Source: a bacterium 1xD42-67 (GTDB taxonomy: Bacteria; Bacillota; Clostridia; Oscillospirales; Oscillospiraceae). Taken from it: DNA of 64,000 nt. The stretch is taken from NCBI GenBank assembly GCA_003612335.1, contig RAYO01000019.1:1-64000 (forward strand). Reading direction: 5' to 3'. The notes under the pieces are model-generated. The model ran no database searches. It was not told the origin of the DNA and worked only from the letters and a program-made list of their open reading frames with translations. Positions within the stretch are counted from its first letter, which is position 1. Every line of letters starts with the position of its first letter. The position numbers and the translations under genes are program-made. Of the stretch, positions 52,484 through 60,052 are shown piece by piece.

Positions 52484-53256
52484 TTAAAAATATGGAGTAC
52501 CTGTCCCAGCGCCTGCGCTGCACAGATGAAGAAAAGGACGCCTGCCTGGAGACGATCACCGAGATCCTTCACTTCTGGACGGATACCCGCAAAAACGGAC
52601 TGCTGGCCATTGGGGGCGACCGGGCGGAGCAGGACCCCAACCCTTTTTTCCGAGCCTGCCTGCTCGACGCCATCGAATGGATGGGCTCAGAGGATGAGCC
52701 GCTGCTTGAGGAATTGTTCGCTCAGTATCTGATTGCCGGAGATTACACCGGCGGGCTGTTTCTGCAAAATATGGTGATCGCCGAGGGAATTCTGGCATAT
52801 TTGAAGTTTCTCCAGGAACATGAGGACGGGGGGAGCTTCCAGCAATGGGGAGATCGGCTGCCTGCGGTGGTGGGGGGATACTTCGGTGTGGAACACCGGG
52901 AAAAGGTCCGTAAAACCATCCGTCAGGAGATACGGAAATGGGAGAGAGATGTCAAAAAGACTTCCTTCCTGCCGGAGTTTGACGCCCTTGGGTCGCTGCC
53001 CCTCCCGCTGTGCGAAAAGCTGTTACGGGATACGTATGATGATCATTATGCTTTTGGAGATCGTGCTCTTGCGCTTGCCTTAAAATATGCCAGCGGCGCG
53101 GTGCAGGACCATGTTTTATCCGTCCTCTCCCCGGAAGAACGGGACGCAATGGAAGAGGAGATGGACGCTTGTACCCTCGTGCGGCAGACAGACGTGGAAC
53201 ACGCCCAACGGGAAATCTTAGAAAGAGCCGCAAGCTATGAATCGTCAGAAAGATAA
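52477..53256 (+). CDS. MotA-loop/FliG-C-like soluble protein
   Basis: 259 aa. Residues about 35-110 (RKNGLLAIGGDRAEQDPNPF and following) resemble the cytoplasmic region of the flagellar stator MotA, which has R-x-GLLAL and D-x-FL motifs. The last 60 residues (ALKYASGAVQDHVLSVLSPE, LVRQTDVEHAQREIL) resemble the C-terminal torque domain of FliG. No membrane segments are present and no flagellar genes are nearby. It may be a stand-alone decoy or an adapted scaffold; the function is unknown. It overlaps the DnaQ-like gene by 7 nt. Confidence 0.6.
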   Translation: MLIKNMEYLSQRLRCTDEEKDACLETITEILHFWTDTRKNGLLAIGGDRAEQDPNPFFRACLLDAIEWMGSEDEPLLEELFAQYLIAGDYTGGLFLQNMVIAEGILAYLKFLQEHEDGGSFQQWGDRLPAVVGGYFGVEHREKVRKTIRQEIRKWERDVKKTSFLPEFDALGSLPLPLCEKLLRDTYDDHYAFGDRALALALKYASGAVQDHVLSVLSPEERDAMEEEMDACTLVRQTDVEHAQREILERAASYESSER

Positions 53257-53270
53257 GGAGGAATGTGAAT

Positions 53271-53699
53271 ATGTCCATTTACAAAAAAGAGGCATCCCTG
53301 GAAGAAATGAAGCGGGAGGCCATTTCCCGCATGGAGCTTTTGAAGCTGGATACCCAGACCATCCAGGATTTTGAGCGGGACGGATCGGTCAACCTGTCCC
53401 AGCAGCTCGGAGATCAGGTTTTTCTCCAGCCCTCCGACGATGAGATCAGCGAACGGGTCAAGCGGTTTGAACAGGAATATGACTGCCTGGTTTACCACGT
53501 CCTCTGGGCAGACAGCCCTATGGCCGGGGAATGCTGGAGCCTGCTGTTCGTATCCCCTGCATCGTCAGACTGGAGCAGCGAGCGGAAGTACATCAAGAGC
53601 TCCGGGCTGGTCTATGCCTATGTGGAGTCGGAGATGGAGGACGGTGTCAGTGAGATCATGGCGGAGCCACGGGACGGCGGTCTGATTCGGCTGGGATAA
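53271..53699 (+). CDS. Unknown protein
   Basis: 142 aa starting MSIYKKEASLEEMK; ATAAGGAGGA precedes the ATG, and an in-frame GTG lies 6 nt earlier. A helical N-terminus is followed by a beta-rich second half (WSLLFVSPASSDW, GLVYAYVESEMED). No family is recognised. Cotranscribed with its neighbours. Confidence 0.55.
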   Translation: MSIYKKEASLEEMKREAISRMELLKLDTQTIQDFERDGSVNLSQQLGDQVFLQPSDDEISERVKRFEQEYDCLVYHVLWADSPMAGECWSLLFVSPASSDWSSERKYIKSSGLVYAYVESEMEDGVSEIMAEPRDGGLIRLG

Positions 53700-53727
53700 G
53701 GCGCCTTCCTGACAAGGAGATGGTAGG

Positions 53728-54420
53728 ATGTATTACGCAATGTCAGATATCCACGGTTGCTTTGACAAGTACAAAGAGATGCTGTCGTTGATCGAGTTCA
53801 CCCCAAGGGACACACTCTATGTGCTAGGGGATGTGATCGACCGGGGGCCGGATGGGATCAAAATCTTGCAGGACATGAACACTCGTCCCAACGTGTTCCC
53901 GCTTTTGGGGAACCATGAGTTCACTGCCGCCATTTGCCTCCCCTGGCTCATGGACGAGGTCACCGACCAGAGCCTCGCCGCCCTGGATGAGACTCAGCTT
54001 GCCGCCCTCAGCGAGTGGATCACCAACGGCGGCGGGCCTACCCTCCGCGGCCTGAAGCAGCTGACCCAGGAGGGGCGGGAGGACATCCTGGAATATTTTC
54101 AGGAGATGGAGCTCTACGCCGAGGTGAAAGCGGGCGGCAGGTCCTTTGTGCTGACCCATTCCGCGCTGGAAAATTTTGCGCCCGATAAGCCTCTGGATTC
54201 CTACGAGCTGCAAAACTTTCTCTTTGGACGCCCGGAGCCGGACGCGGTGTATTACCCGGATAAGCTCCTGGTTTTCGGCCACACGCCCACCCGTATTTTA
54301 GGCGGCAAGGACAAGATCCTCCGGCGGGAGACCTGGATCGACATTGACTGCGGCTGTGTGTTCAAGGGTGGACGGCTGGGCTGTCTGTGCCTGGACACCA
54401 TGGAAGAATTTTATGTGTGA
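53728..54420 (+). CDS. Serine/threonine-type metallophosphatase
   Basis: 230 aa with a complete calcineurin-like metal site: MSDIHGCFDKY at the N-terminus, LGDVIDRGPDG near 32, LLGNHEFTAA near 58, FVLTHSALENF near 145 and VFGHTPTRIL near 185. It should dephosphorylate phosphoproteins or cleave dinucleoside polyphosphates (ApaH-like). AAGGAGATGGTAGG precedes the ATG. Confidence 0.9.
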   Translation: MYYAMSDIHGCFDKYKEMLSLIEFTPRDTLYVLGDVIDRGPDGIKILQDMNTRPNVFPLLGNHEFTAAICLPWLMDEVTDQSLAALDETQLAALSEWITNGGGPTLRGLKQLTQEGREDILEYFQEMELYAEVKAGGRSFVLTHSALENFAPDKPLDSYELQNFLFGRPEPDAVYYPDKLLVFGHTPTRILGGKDKILRRETWIDIDCGCVFKGGRLGCLCLDTMEEFYV

Positions 54421-55366
54421 GCAGCTCGATTCTATTCTGAGGGAGATTTTTCCCTCAGCTGAAATGGCCTCTTATCTGGCAGAGTGCGCGCTGACAAGGA
54501 CGAAACTGCGGGACGCGGTCGCGTATGCGGCCATTCCGCTGGAACGAAAGCGGGACATCTTTTTGCAGCTGTCCTCCGGGAAAAATACCGCCTATTTCCG
54601 CCGTCAGTCAGCCAGTATAGAGGCGGCCATTCGGGAGATGCAGCCTAAGCCCGGGGAATTCTTTGTCCTGAAACATTTTTGCCATGACGAGGATGAACAA
54701 TTTTTCAGGGAGAAGACATTGGAGCCGTATCTCGCATGGGAGCACATCTGGGAACGTATCCGGGAATATCTTGGGTACCTGGAGGACGATGAGAAAGAGC
54801 TGACCTGGTTCGAGGTCGAGAAGTGGTCGCCGGATGGGACTGGAAGATTGAAAAATGATTACGATTACACGATTTTTGGCAGAGAGGTCTGCTATTTCTC
54901 GCACAATATTCACTCTTCCCGGGATTGGCTTGAATTTTCAACGAATTGCGATCTGAACCTGCCTGTTCCCTTTCATGCAGGGGATCTCGTGACCATAGAC
55001 TGCCGTCCATCTGAGCCGGTGAGCCGCGCTGTCATATTGGAGGTGGGAGATAATTGGGATTGCTGTTGCCTTCAGGCTCTGTACCGCAATGATGATGGCA
55101 CCTGGAGCACCGGGGCGGTCAAGCATGGCCGCGTTTTCCCGGTCCACCACTCGCCGAATATTTCCCCGCTCTACCGCCTGGCCTCCTTTCGCGGGCAGCT
55201 CTCGGAAGAAGAGCGGCTGCTGGAACAGGTCAGCCGGTATGTGAACGGAGACGAAGAACGGGGGAGCGGCCTGTGGTATCACATCTACGAGCTCTGTGAG
55301 GACAGAAGGAACCGGACGGTGACAGAGGATGAAATCCTGTCTTATATTACGGATGAGGGAGTGTGA
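54413..55366 (+). CDS. Unknown protein coupled to the phosphatase
   Basis: 317 aa. ATG at 54413 lies inside the end of the phosphatase gene (8-nt overlap). An N-terminal helical domain (LTRTKLRDAVAYAAI, KRDIFLQLSSG) is followed by a beta-rich domain from about 110 on (WFEVEKW, HAGDLVTIDCRPSEPVSRAV). It resembles proteins seen next to similar phosphatases in Firmicutes, but no family name can be given. Confidence 0.58.
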   Translation: MCEQLDSILREIFPSAEMASYLAECALTRTKLRDAVAYAAIPLERKRDIFLQLSSGKNTAYFRRQSASIEAAIREMQPKPGEFFVLKHFCHDEDEQFFREKTLEPYLAWEHIWERIREYLGYLEDDEKELTWFEVEKWSPDGTGRLKNDYDYTIFGREVCYFSHNIHSSRDWLEFSTNCDLNLPVPFHAGDLVTIDCRPSEPVSRAVILEVGDNWDCCCLQALYRNDDGTWSTGAVKHGRVFPVHHSPNISPLYRLASFRGQLSEEERLLEQVSRYVNGDEERGSGLWYHIYELCEDRRNRTVTEDEILSYITDEGV

Positions 55367-55370
55367 ATAC

Positions 55371-56327
55371 ATGACATTTGAACATACCGTAAAGAGCGCC
55401 ATACTTGGCCTTGTGGTGGGCGACGCCCTGGGTGTGCCGGTGGAGTTTCAGTCCCGGGAGGAGCTGGAACAGGACCCCGTGACGGGGATGCGGGCCTACG
55501 GGACTCACCATCAGCCCGCCGGGACCTGGTCGGATGATTCCTCCATGGCGCTGTGCCTGCTGGAGAGCCTGACCCATAGCGTCAGCTATGACGACATGAT
55601 GGCTCGGTTCCTCCGCTGGGCAGAGGAAGGATACATGACCGCCCACGGCGATGTTTTCGATATGGGCATCGCTACCCGGCAGGCACTGACCAAATACGCT
55701 AAAGGCACTCCCCCGTTGAAATGCGGTGGCACTGGGACCTATGACAACGGCAACGGTTCCCTCATGCGCATTCTGCCGTTGGCCCTCTATCTGCACCGCA
55801 CCATGGGGCCGGAATTTCCCAGGAAACCGGAGGCTTTTCAAATCATCCACAACGCCTCCGCCCTGACACATGCCCATCCAATCAGCCTGATCGCCTGTGA
55901 CATCTACTGCTCCATAGCGAACGAACTGCTCTGCGGCAGGAGCAGTCCGGCGGACATCCAGCATGGCATCACAGCAGCCAAGGAGATGTGCGCGTCCCTG
56001 ACGGATACCGCTCCCTATCTGGACACCTTCAAGCGGGTGGATGTGGACGTGCTCCGGTCCCTTCCAAAATCAGAGATCCGCGGCAGCGGCTATGTGGTAC
56101 ATACCCTGGAGGCCACGCTGTGGTGCCTGCTCCATACAGACAGTTACCGGGCCTGTGTGCTGGAAGCTGTCAACCTGGGGGAGGATACCGATACGGTAGG
56201 CGCTGTAGCCGGCGGGCTGGCCGGAATACAATACGGCATGGCGGATATCCCGGAAGAATGGCTTGCTGTCCTTGCAAAACGGTCCGAGATCGAAGCACTT
56301 TGCCAAGCTTTTGCCCAAAGTCAATAA
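55371..56327 (+). CDS. ADP-ribosylglycohydrolase
   Basis: 318 aa of the DraG/ADP-ribosylglycohydrolase family, which removes ADP-ribose from modified targets. The signatures are ILGLVVGDALGVPVEF at the N-terminus, GTWSDDSSMALCLL near 46 and GEDTDTVGAVAGGLAG near 275. These supply the di-magnesium site. ATG at 55371, 4 nt after the preceding stop. It is convergent with the DUF3990 toxin-like gene about 0.5 kb away, whose product may be an ADP-ribosyltransferase. Confidence 0.9.
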   Translation: MTFEHTVKSAILGLVVGDALGVPVEFQSREELEQDPVTGMRAYGTHHQPAGTWSDDSSMALCLLESLTHSVSYDDMMARFLRWAEEGYMTAHGDVFDMGIATRQALTKYAKGTPPLKCGGTGTYDNGNGSLMRILPLALYLHRTMGPEFPRKPEAFQIIHNASALTHAHPISLIACDIYCSIANELLCGRSSPADIQHGITAAKEMCASLTDTAPYLDTFKRVDVDVLRSLPKSEIRGSGYVVHTLEATLWCLLHTDSYRACVLEAVNLGEDTDTVGAVAGGLAGIQYGMADIPEEWLAVLAKRSEIEALCQAFAQSQ

Positions 56328-56358
56328 AAAGATGCACCGCAGGCGCGGTGCATCTTTT
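56327..56358. terminator. Bidirectional terminator between convergent units
   Basis: AAAAGATGCACCGC (56327-56340) and its perfect complement (56345-56358) with a 4-nt loop; a T4 run follows on the plus strand and on the minus strand. Confidence 0.9.
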
Positions 56359-56378
56359 CTGTTTCCCAATTCCTGAAT

Positions 56379-56822
56379 TCAAGCGCAGACTTTTCCTTCC
56401 CGATAGCACTCGCAGATATAATCCCGCGACTGGTAATAAAAGTCTGTGTTATAGTTGGAAATGGCGTCACTGATCCATGAAGCATAGACCTCCATCAATC
56501 GGGCCACGATATGCGCTTCATCATCACCGGAAATGTCCTCGATCAACCGCTCATAGACCTCGCCGATGGTCCAGTAGTCCGGCACCTCATAGCGGCAGAA
56601 TGCCACGTTGTCAAAGGTTCCCTCCGGTATATTCAGATTTGTGATAAAGTCATCCGCTGTCTTTGCAATCGGTTCACAGTGGAACACGTCCGCATAGCGG
56701 TAAATTTGCCTGATGGTTTTCTCCCCGAGAATTTGGACCAGTTCCGAACGCTTCATTTTCCGTTCCCGCCCGATAAATTCAATCAGGCTGCAAGCATAAA
56801 ACAATGCGCTGTTATTCTTCAT
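56379..56822 (-). CDS. DUF3791-like protein (probable antitoxin partner)
   Basis: 147 aa. The N-terminal 65 residues (FYACSLIEFIGRERKMKRSE, IRQIYRYADVFHCE) resemble DUF3791, a small helical domain found beside DUF3990 genes. The remaining 80 residues are an extra helical domain (VYERLIEDISGDDEAHIVAR). ATG at 56822 overlaps the end of the DUF3990 gene by 11 nt. Antitoxin role inferred from pairing. Confidence 0.65.
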   Translation of the reverse strand: MKNNSALFYACSLIEFIGRERKMKRSELVQILGEKTIRQIYRYADVFHCEPIAKTADDFITNLNIPEGTFDNVAFCRYEVPDYWTIGEVYERLIEDISGDDEAHIVARLMEVYASWISDAISNYNTDFYYQSRDYICECYREGKVCA

Positions 56823-57276
56823 TCCGGACTTCACTTCCCTTCATAAACGACAGCGTGGTCAAGGCTCTGGCTGTATGGAAACTGATCTGATGAGTAGGCT
56901 TTTTGAACTTTGCAAGCTCCCAGAAAGCTTCCCGGCTGATTTTTCCATCTACAAAGTTCTGAACGTAGTTGAATATCGTATCATTCGCCATTGGGCCTTC
57001 CACAATATCGTATTCGTGTGAATGTCCCAAGCGGCAGGATACGATGAAGTCCAGCCATTCCTCTGACATCTCCGGGAACCGCTTCACTTTCAAACAATCA
57101 TCAGGTGTATATAGATACTCGCTTAAATATCCCACACCATCAAACCGAACAGCCCACCGGACTGCTTGTTCCGGGAACAGTGTGCAATAAAAACCAAAGT
57201 AAAAATCCTTGTTATACTTCTGAATACGGATCTCAGGCGATTCAACGATCATTTTACTTCCGTGATATAGAATCAT
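56812..57276 (-). CDS. DUF3990 ADP-ribosyltransferase-like toxin
   Basis: 154 aa with the DUF3990 pattern: MILYHGSKMIVESPEI at the N-terminus, FYFGFYCTLFPEQAVRWAVR near 26-45, EWLDFIVSCR near 80 and IVEGPMANDTIF near 98. The H/Y-type and late catalytic positions fit an ART fold; DUF3990 proteins are regarded as ADP-ribosyltransferase-like. The expected target is unknown. GGGGGACAGGGA precedes the ATG. It is transcribed first, with the DUF3791-like gene overlapping its end. Confidence 0.78.
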   Translation of the reverse strand: MILYHGSKMIVESPEIRIQKYNKDFYFGFYCTLFPEQAVRWAVRFDGVGYLSEYLYTPDDCLKVKRFPEMSEEWLDFIVSCRLGHSHEYDIVEGPMANDTIFNYVQNFVDGKISREAFWELAKFKKPTHQISFHTARALTTLSFMKGSEVRNEE

Positions 57277-57375
57277 TCCCTGTCCCCCTGTTTCATAATT
57301 TATTTTGATTTTACCACAAATTCATGAACTTTTCAACAACAAGCAGAAAAGCAAGCCGCCAGGGAGGCTAAGCCC

Positions 57376-57879
57376 TTATGATCTGAACAGCTTCTCCCAT
57401 GTCTGCCTGGTCATGCGCACAGAATCCGTCTCCCAGTCCCGGACAGTAGTGGTCCATACGCCGAATTGGTCCGCAAATTCCCGCCGTGAAAGCCCCATGC
57501 GCTCCCGGAGCGCCCGGACCTGCCATCCCTGTCCCTCATAGAGAAACCTGTTGTAGTCATCCAAAAGATAGTCCAATGGGACCTCGAACAGCTTCGCCAG
57601 GGAGGACAGCTTGTCCAATGGGTAATAGTCCCTAGTCCCTGATGTCTCATAGCCAGCATATGTGCCTCTATGTAAGGTGACATAGGCGGCCACCTCCTGC
57701 TGCTCCAACCCCCGCGCGTGGCGGCAATACCGCAGCTTGTCCGCTGTTGTAGTCAGGGCCTCCGGGTCTGTCTGGATCATGCGTTCTGTCTCAGTGTAGG
57801 TATGGGCCAGAAGCGGCCGGAAGCTGTGAACATAGAGCAGAGCTGTTTGGATACAACTCCCAAGACGGCGGCTCATCAT
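57376..57879 (-). CDS. Double-HTH (XRE-type) regulator at the element's right end
   Basis: About 167 aa with two tandem HTH domains: LRYCRHARGLEQQEVAAYVT, followed by TYAGYETSG, and then VRALRERMGLSRREFADQFG, TTTVRDWETD. The start is uncertain: ATG at 57879 or 57780, neither with a strong ribosome-binding site. The frame stays open upstream through the attachment core to 57984. It is the gene nearest the right junction and may regulate excision (inference). In the excised circle this frame joins that of the recombinase (see findings). Confidence 0.62.
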   Translation of the reverse strand: MMSRRLGSCIQTALLYVHSFRPLLAHTYTETERMIQTDPEALTTTADKLRYCRHARGLEQQEVAAYVTLHRGTYAGYETSGTRDYYPLDKLSSLAKLFEVPLDYLLDDYNRFLYEGQGWQVRALRERMGLSRREFADQFGVWTTTVRDWETDSVRMTRQTWEKLFRS

Positions 57880-57949
57880 ATACAGTCCATGAGCCAGATG
57901 GAACAGGGGGTGCCACCGCGATGTTTCTTTTGGGAGCGGATTGCCAACG

Positions 57950-57974
57950 CGTGCCACTCTGTGAGGGTTGCATT
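57950..57974. other. Right attachment junction of the sigK element
   Basis: Plus-strand order CGTGCCA (57950-57956), 3-nt spacer, TGTGAGGGT (57960-57968), TG, then the core CATT (57971-57974). This is the inverted counterpart of 934-960. Sequence beyond 57974 is host sigK. Confidence 0.82.
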
Positions 57975-58304
57975 CTCGATGCATCGGCTGGCATAAGTGG
58001 CCAGACGGACGTTCTTGTCAGCCTTGAAGGTGGAGATCCCCTTGATGAGCCCGATCGTGCCGATGGAGATCAGGTCGTCCTGGTCTCCGGTCTGGGCGTA
58101 ATACTTTTTGACGATGTGCGCCACCAGACGCAGATTGTGCTCCACCAGGATGTTCCTGGCCTCCAGGTCTCCCTGGGCGCAGCGCTCCAGGTATTGCTTC
58201 TCCTCTGCCGCTTTCAGCGGACGGGGGAAGGAACCGCCCCCTCCAGACAGGCGCAGAGTGAAGAACAGTCCGTTCATCATCAGGTAGATCATAGGTGACA
58301 GCAT
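57971..58304 (-). CDS. sigK: Sigma factor SigK, N-terminal half (gene split by the element)
   Basis: Encodes residues 1-111 of SigK: a hydrophobic pro-sequence (MIYLMMNGLFFTLRL), FPRPL, region 2.1-2.2 (ILVEHNLRLVAHIVKKYY), DDLISIGTIGLIKGI and region 2.3-2.4 (RLATYASRCIEN). In the integrated state the frame runs on into the element for 34 codons and stops at 57876-57878, giving a non-functional 142-aa stub. ATG at 58304 has GGAGG 8 nt upstream. The presence of a pro-sequence indicates activation by proteolysis, as for SigK of Bacillus. Confidence 0.94.
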
Positions 58305-58389
58305 ATCAAACACCTCCGCCTTACCCTATTCCCGTCCAGCACGTCCCTATGATCGGAGAGGGACAGATCCGCTTTTTTTGGAAAAGCAC

Positions 58390-58418
58390 TTGCACGATGG
58401 GGGAAGGTAAGGTATAAT
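58390..58418 (+). promoter_or_regulatory. Promoter of the SprA-like gene
   Basis: TTGCAC (58390-58395), 17-nt spacer, TATAAT (58413-58418), 36 nt before the ATG; divergent from sigK. Confidence 0.7.
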
Positions 58419-58453
58419 TATCTCGTGACATCATTGAGAAAGGGGTGTCCGCA

Positions 58454-59230
58454 ATGTCAGCCATCGGAGCGATCGGCAGCTATGGCAGCATCAGCGGCTA
58501 TGATTCTTTCTATCGGAACAGAGATAGGGGGCCCTTCAGCACAGAGCCTGTGAGCCCGGTCTCCCGGGCCCAGACGGCGCCGGTGCCCCCGGTGAGCGCC
58601 GTGCCCGCGGTCCGGCGGGGGACGGCTCAGCCAGTCCCGGAGGAGCAGGAGAGCGCGTTCCCCTTCCCTGCCCTGCGGGAGGGGGCCGACCCCGCCGAGA
58701 TGGCGGTGCGGGCCCGGATCCGGTATCTGGACGGCGAAGCGGAGGACCTGGAGCGGGAGCTGGTGGGCTGGGATCAGTCCAAGGGCATGGAAAAGCTGCT
58801 GGGCAGAGGACGTGGGCCCGGCGGTCTGGAGGCCGTTCAAGACCTGGAGGGGCTGGAGACCGGTGAGGAGGCCAAGTCTCCCCAAGAGGTGATGGAGGAT
58901 GCGGAGTGCCAGACCTGTAAGGAACGGAAGTATCAGGACGGTTCCGATGACCCCGGCGTCTCCTTCAAGACCCCGACCAATGTCGCCCCAGAGCAGGCGG
59001 CTGCGGCGGTCCGGGGCCATGAGCAGGAGCACGTGGTCCGGGAGCAGGCCAGGGCCCTCCGGGAGGACCGGAAGGTGGTCAGTCAGTCGGTGACCCTCCA
59101 CACGGACATCTGTCCTGAGTGCGGCGACGTGTACATCTCCGGCGGGACCACCCGCACCACTACCAAGGCCGATCCCCCTGTGGAACAGGTCCAGGAGAAG
59201 GCGGAGCCCTCCTTCCAGGCGGTAGCCTGA
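58454..59230 (+). CDS. SprA-related putative metalloprotease
   Basis: 258 aa. A proline/alanine-rich N-terminal half is followed by a conserved core: CQTCKERKYQDGSDDPGVSF near 160, AAAAVRGHEQEHVVREQARA near 195, with an HEQEH zinc-type motif. A CPECGDVYISGGTT segment follows near 230. This matches the SprA-related putative metalloprotease family. ATG at 58454 with AAAGGGGTG upstream. Host flank; GC-rich. Confidence 0.78.
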   Translation: MSAIGAIGSYGSISGYDSFYRNRDRGPFSTEPVSPVSRAQTAPVPPVSAVPAVRRGTAQPVPEEQESAFPFPALREGADPAEMAVRARIRYLDGEAEDLERELVGWDQSKGMEKLLGRGRGPGGLEAVQDLEGLETGEEAKSPQEVMEDAECQTCKERKYQDGSDDPGVSFKTPTNVAPEQAAAAVRGHEQEHVVREQARALREDRKVVSQSVTLHTDICPECGDVYISGGTTRTTTKADPPVEQVQEKAEPSFQAVA

Positions 59231-59241
59231 GCGGATCGAGC

Positions 59242-59269
59242 CGGCCGGCCCATGGGGCCGGCCGTTTTT
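59242..59269 (+). terminator. Intrinsic terminator
   Basis: CGGCCGGCCC (59242-59251) and GGGCCGGCCG (59255-59264) with a 3-nt loop, then TTTTTC. Confidence 0.9.
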
Positions 59270-59353
59270 CGTGGATGGCGCGCCTGAGGAGCCGGCGGAG
59301 GATGGCCCTCAGAGCGGGGCGAGAGGACAGAAGGACGAAAGGCGGGAAAAGAC

Positions 59354-59947
59354 ATGATCCCTGCGATCTATGACAGACGGAGCATACGGAGGTTTTTGGA
59401 CGCCCCGATCTCACGGGAGGACATCGAGGAGGTGATCCAAAGCGGGATGAGAGCCCCCTCCTCCAAGAACAGACAGCCCTGGAGGTTCGTCGTGGTCCAG
59501 GGCAGGGAAAAGGAGGAGATGCTGGAGGCCTTCCGCCGGGGGATCCGGCGGGAGAAGGGCGGAGAGGCGCTCCTGCCCCAGAGCAGAGAACATATCGCCG
59601 GGGCGGAGCGTACAGCCGAAGTGATGGCGGAGGCGCCGGTGATCCTCCTGGTGATCGACGCTTTGGGGAAGAGCATCCTGGCCGGACAGACGCCGGAGGA
59701 GCGCGTCAGCGAGATCTGCGATGTCCAGTCGATCGGGGCCGCCATACAGAACATGCTCCTGGCGGCTGAGGACAAGGGGATCGGAAGCCTGTGGATCTGC
59801 GATATCTTCTTCGCGTATCCAGAGCTGAGCCGCTGGCTGGACAGGGAGGGGGAGCTGGTGGCGGCAGTCGCCCTGGGCCTCCCCGGCGAGTCGCCTGGGG
59901 CGCGGCTGCGGAAGAGCTTCCAGGAGATCGTGGAATGGAGGGGCTAG
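59354..59947 (+). CDS. Nitroreductase-family protein
   Basis: 197 aa, FMN-dependent oxidoreductase fold. Signatures are IYDRRSIRRFLDAPI at the N-terminus, GMRAPSSKNRQPWRFVVVQG near 30-50, IGAAIQNMLLAAEDKGIGSLWI near 125-145 (given as two blocks, IGAAIQNMLLAAEDKG and GSLWICD). Substrate unknown. Host chromosomal gene; the ATG has no strong site but GGGAAAAGAC lies upstream. Confidence 0.88.
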   Translation: MIPAIYDRRSIRRFLDAPISREDIEEVIQSGMRAPSSKNRQPWRFVVVQGREKEEMLEAFRRGIRREKGGEALLPQSREHIAGAERTAEVMAEAPVILLVIDALGKSILAGQTPEERVSEICDVQSIGAAIQNMLLAAEDKGIGSLWICDIFFAYPELSRWLDREGELVAAVALGLPGESPGARLRKSFQEIVEWRG

Positions 59948-60052
59948 GTCCCGCTGGAAAAGGAGCGGGCCTTTTGGGGATCGGGCTTGTCTTTTTTGGG
60001 ATGAGCTGGTATAATGGCAGGAAAGATAGTCTGAAAATGGGGAGGTGGGCCA

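Larger units (their letters stand above)
934..57974. mobile_element. sigK-intervening (skin-like) element, about 57 kb
   Basis: The two halves of sigK are 57,037 bp apart, in the same orientation, with a recombinase gene at one end. That is the arrangement of the skin elements of B. subtilis and C. difficile. Both boundaries share the 4-bp core CATT (934-937 and 57971-57974), flanked on the inside by inverted 23-bp arms. The cargo differs in composition from the GC-rich host flanks. It includes a BREX type 4-like operon, a phage-like replication and recombination module, mobilisation genes, toxin-antitoxin pairs and a resolvase. Internal gene decay and several separate promoters and terminators suggest a composite built by successive insertions. 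The identification is firm; active excision is inferred. Confidence 0.93.

Noticed and set aside
937-57971. Alternative crossover at the shared TTGC (937-940 and 57968-57971)
   Set aside because: It also keeps the frame but would insert Ala-Asn into the highly conserved CIENEILMH segment of SigK; CATT restores the canonical sequence.
58305-58389. Sigma-E-type promoter of sigK
   Set aside because: No convincing ATA / CATACANT pair with correct spacing could be found upstream of the sigK start on the minus strand.
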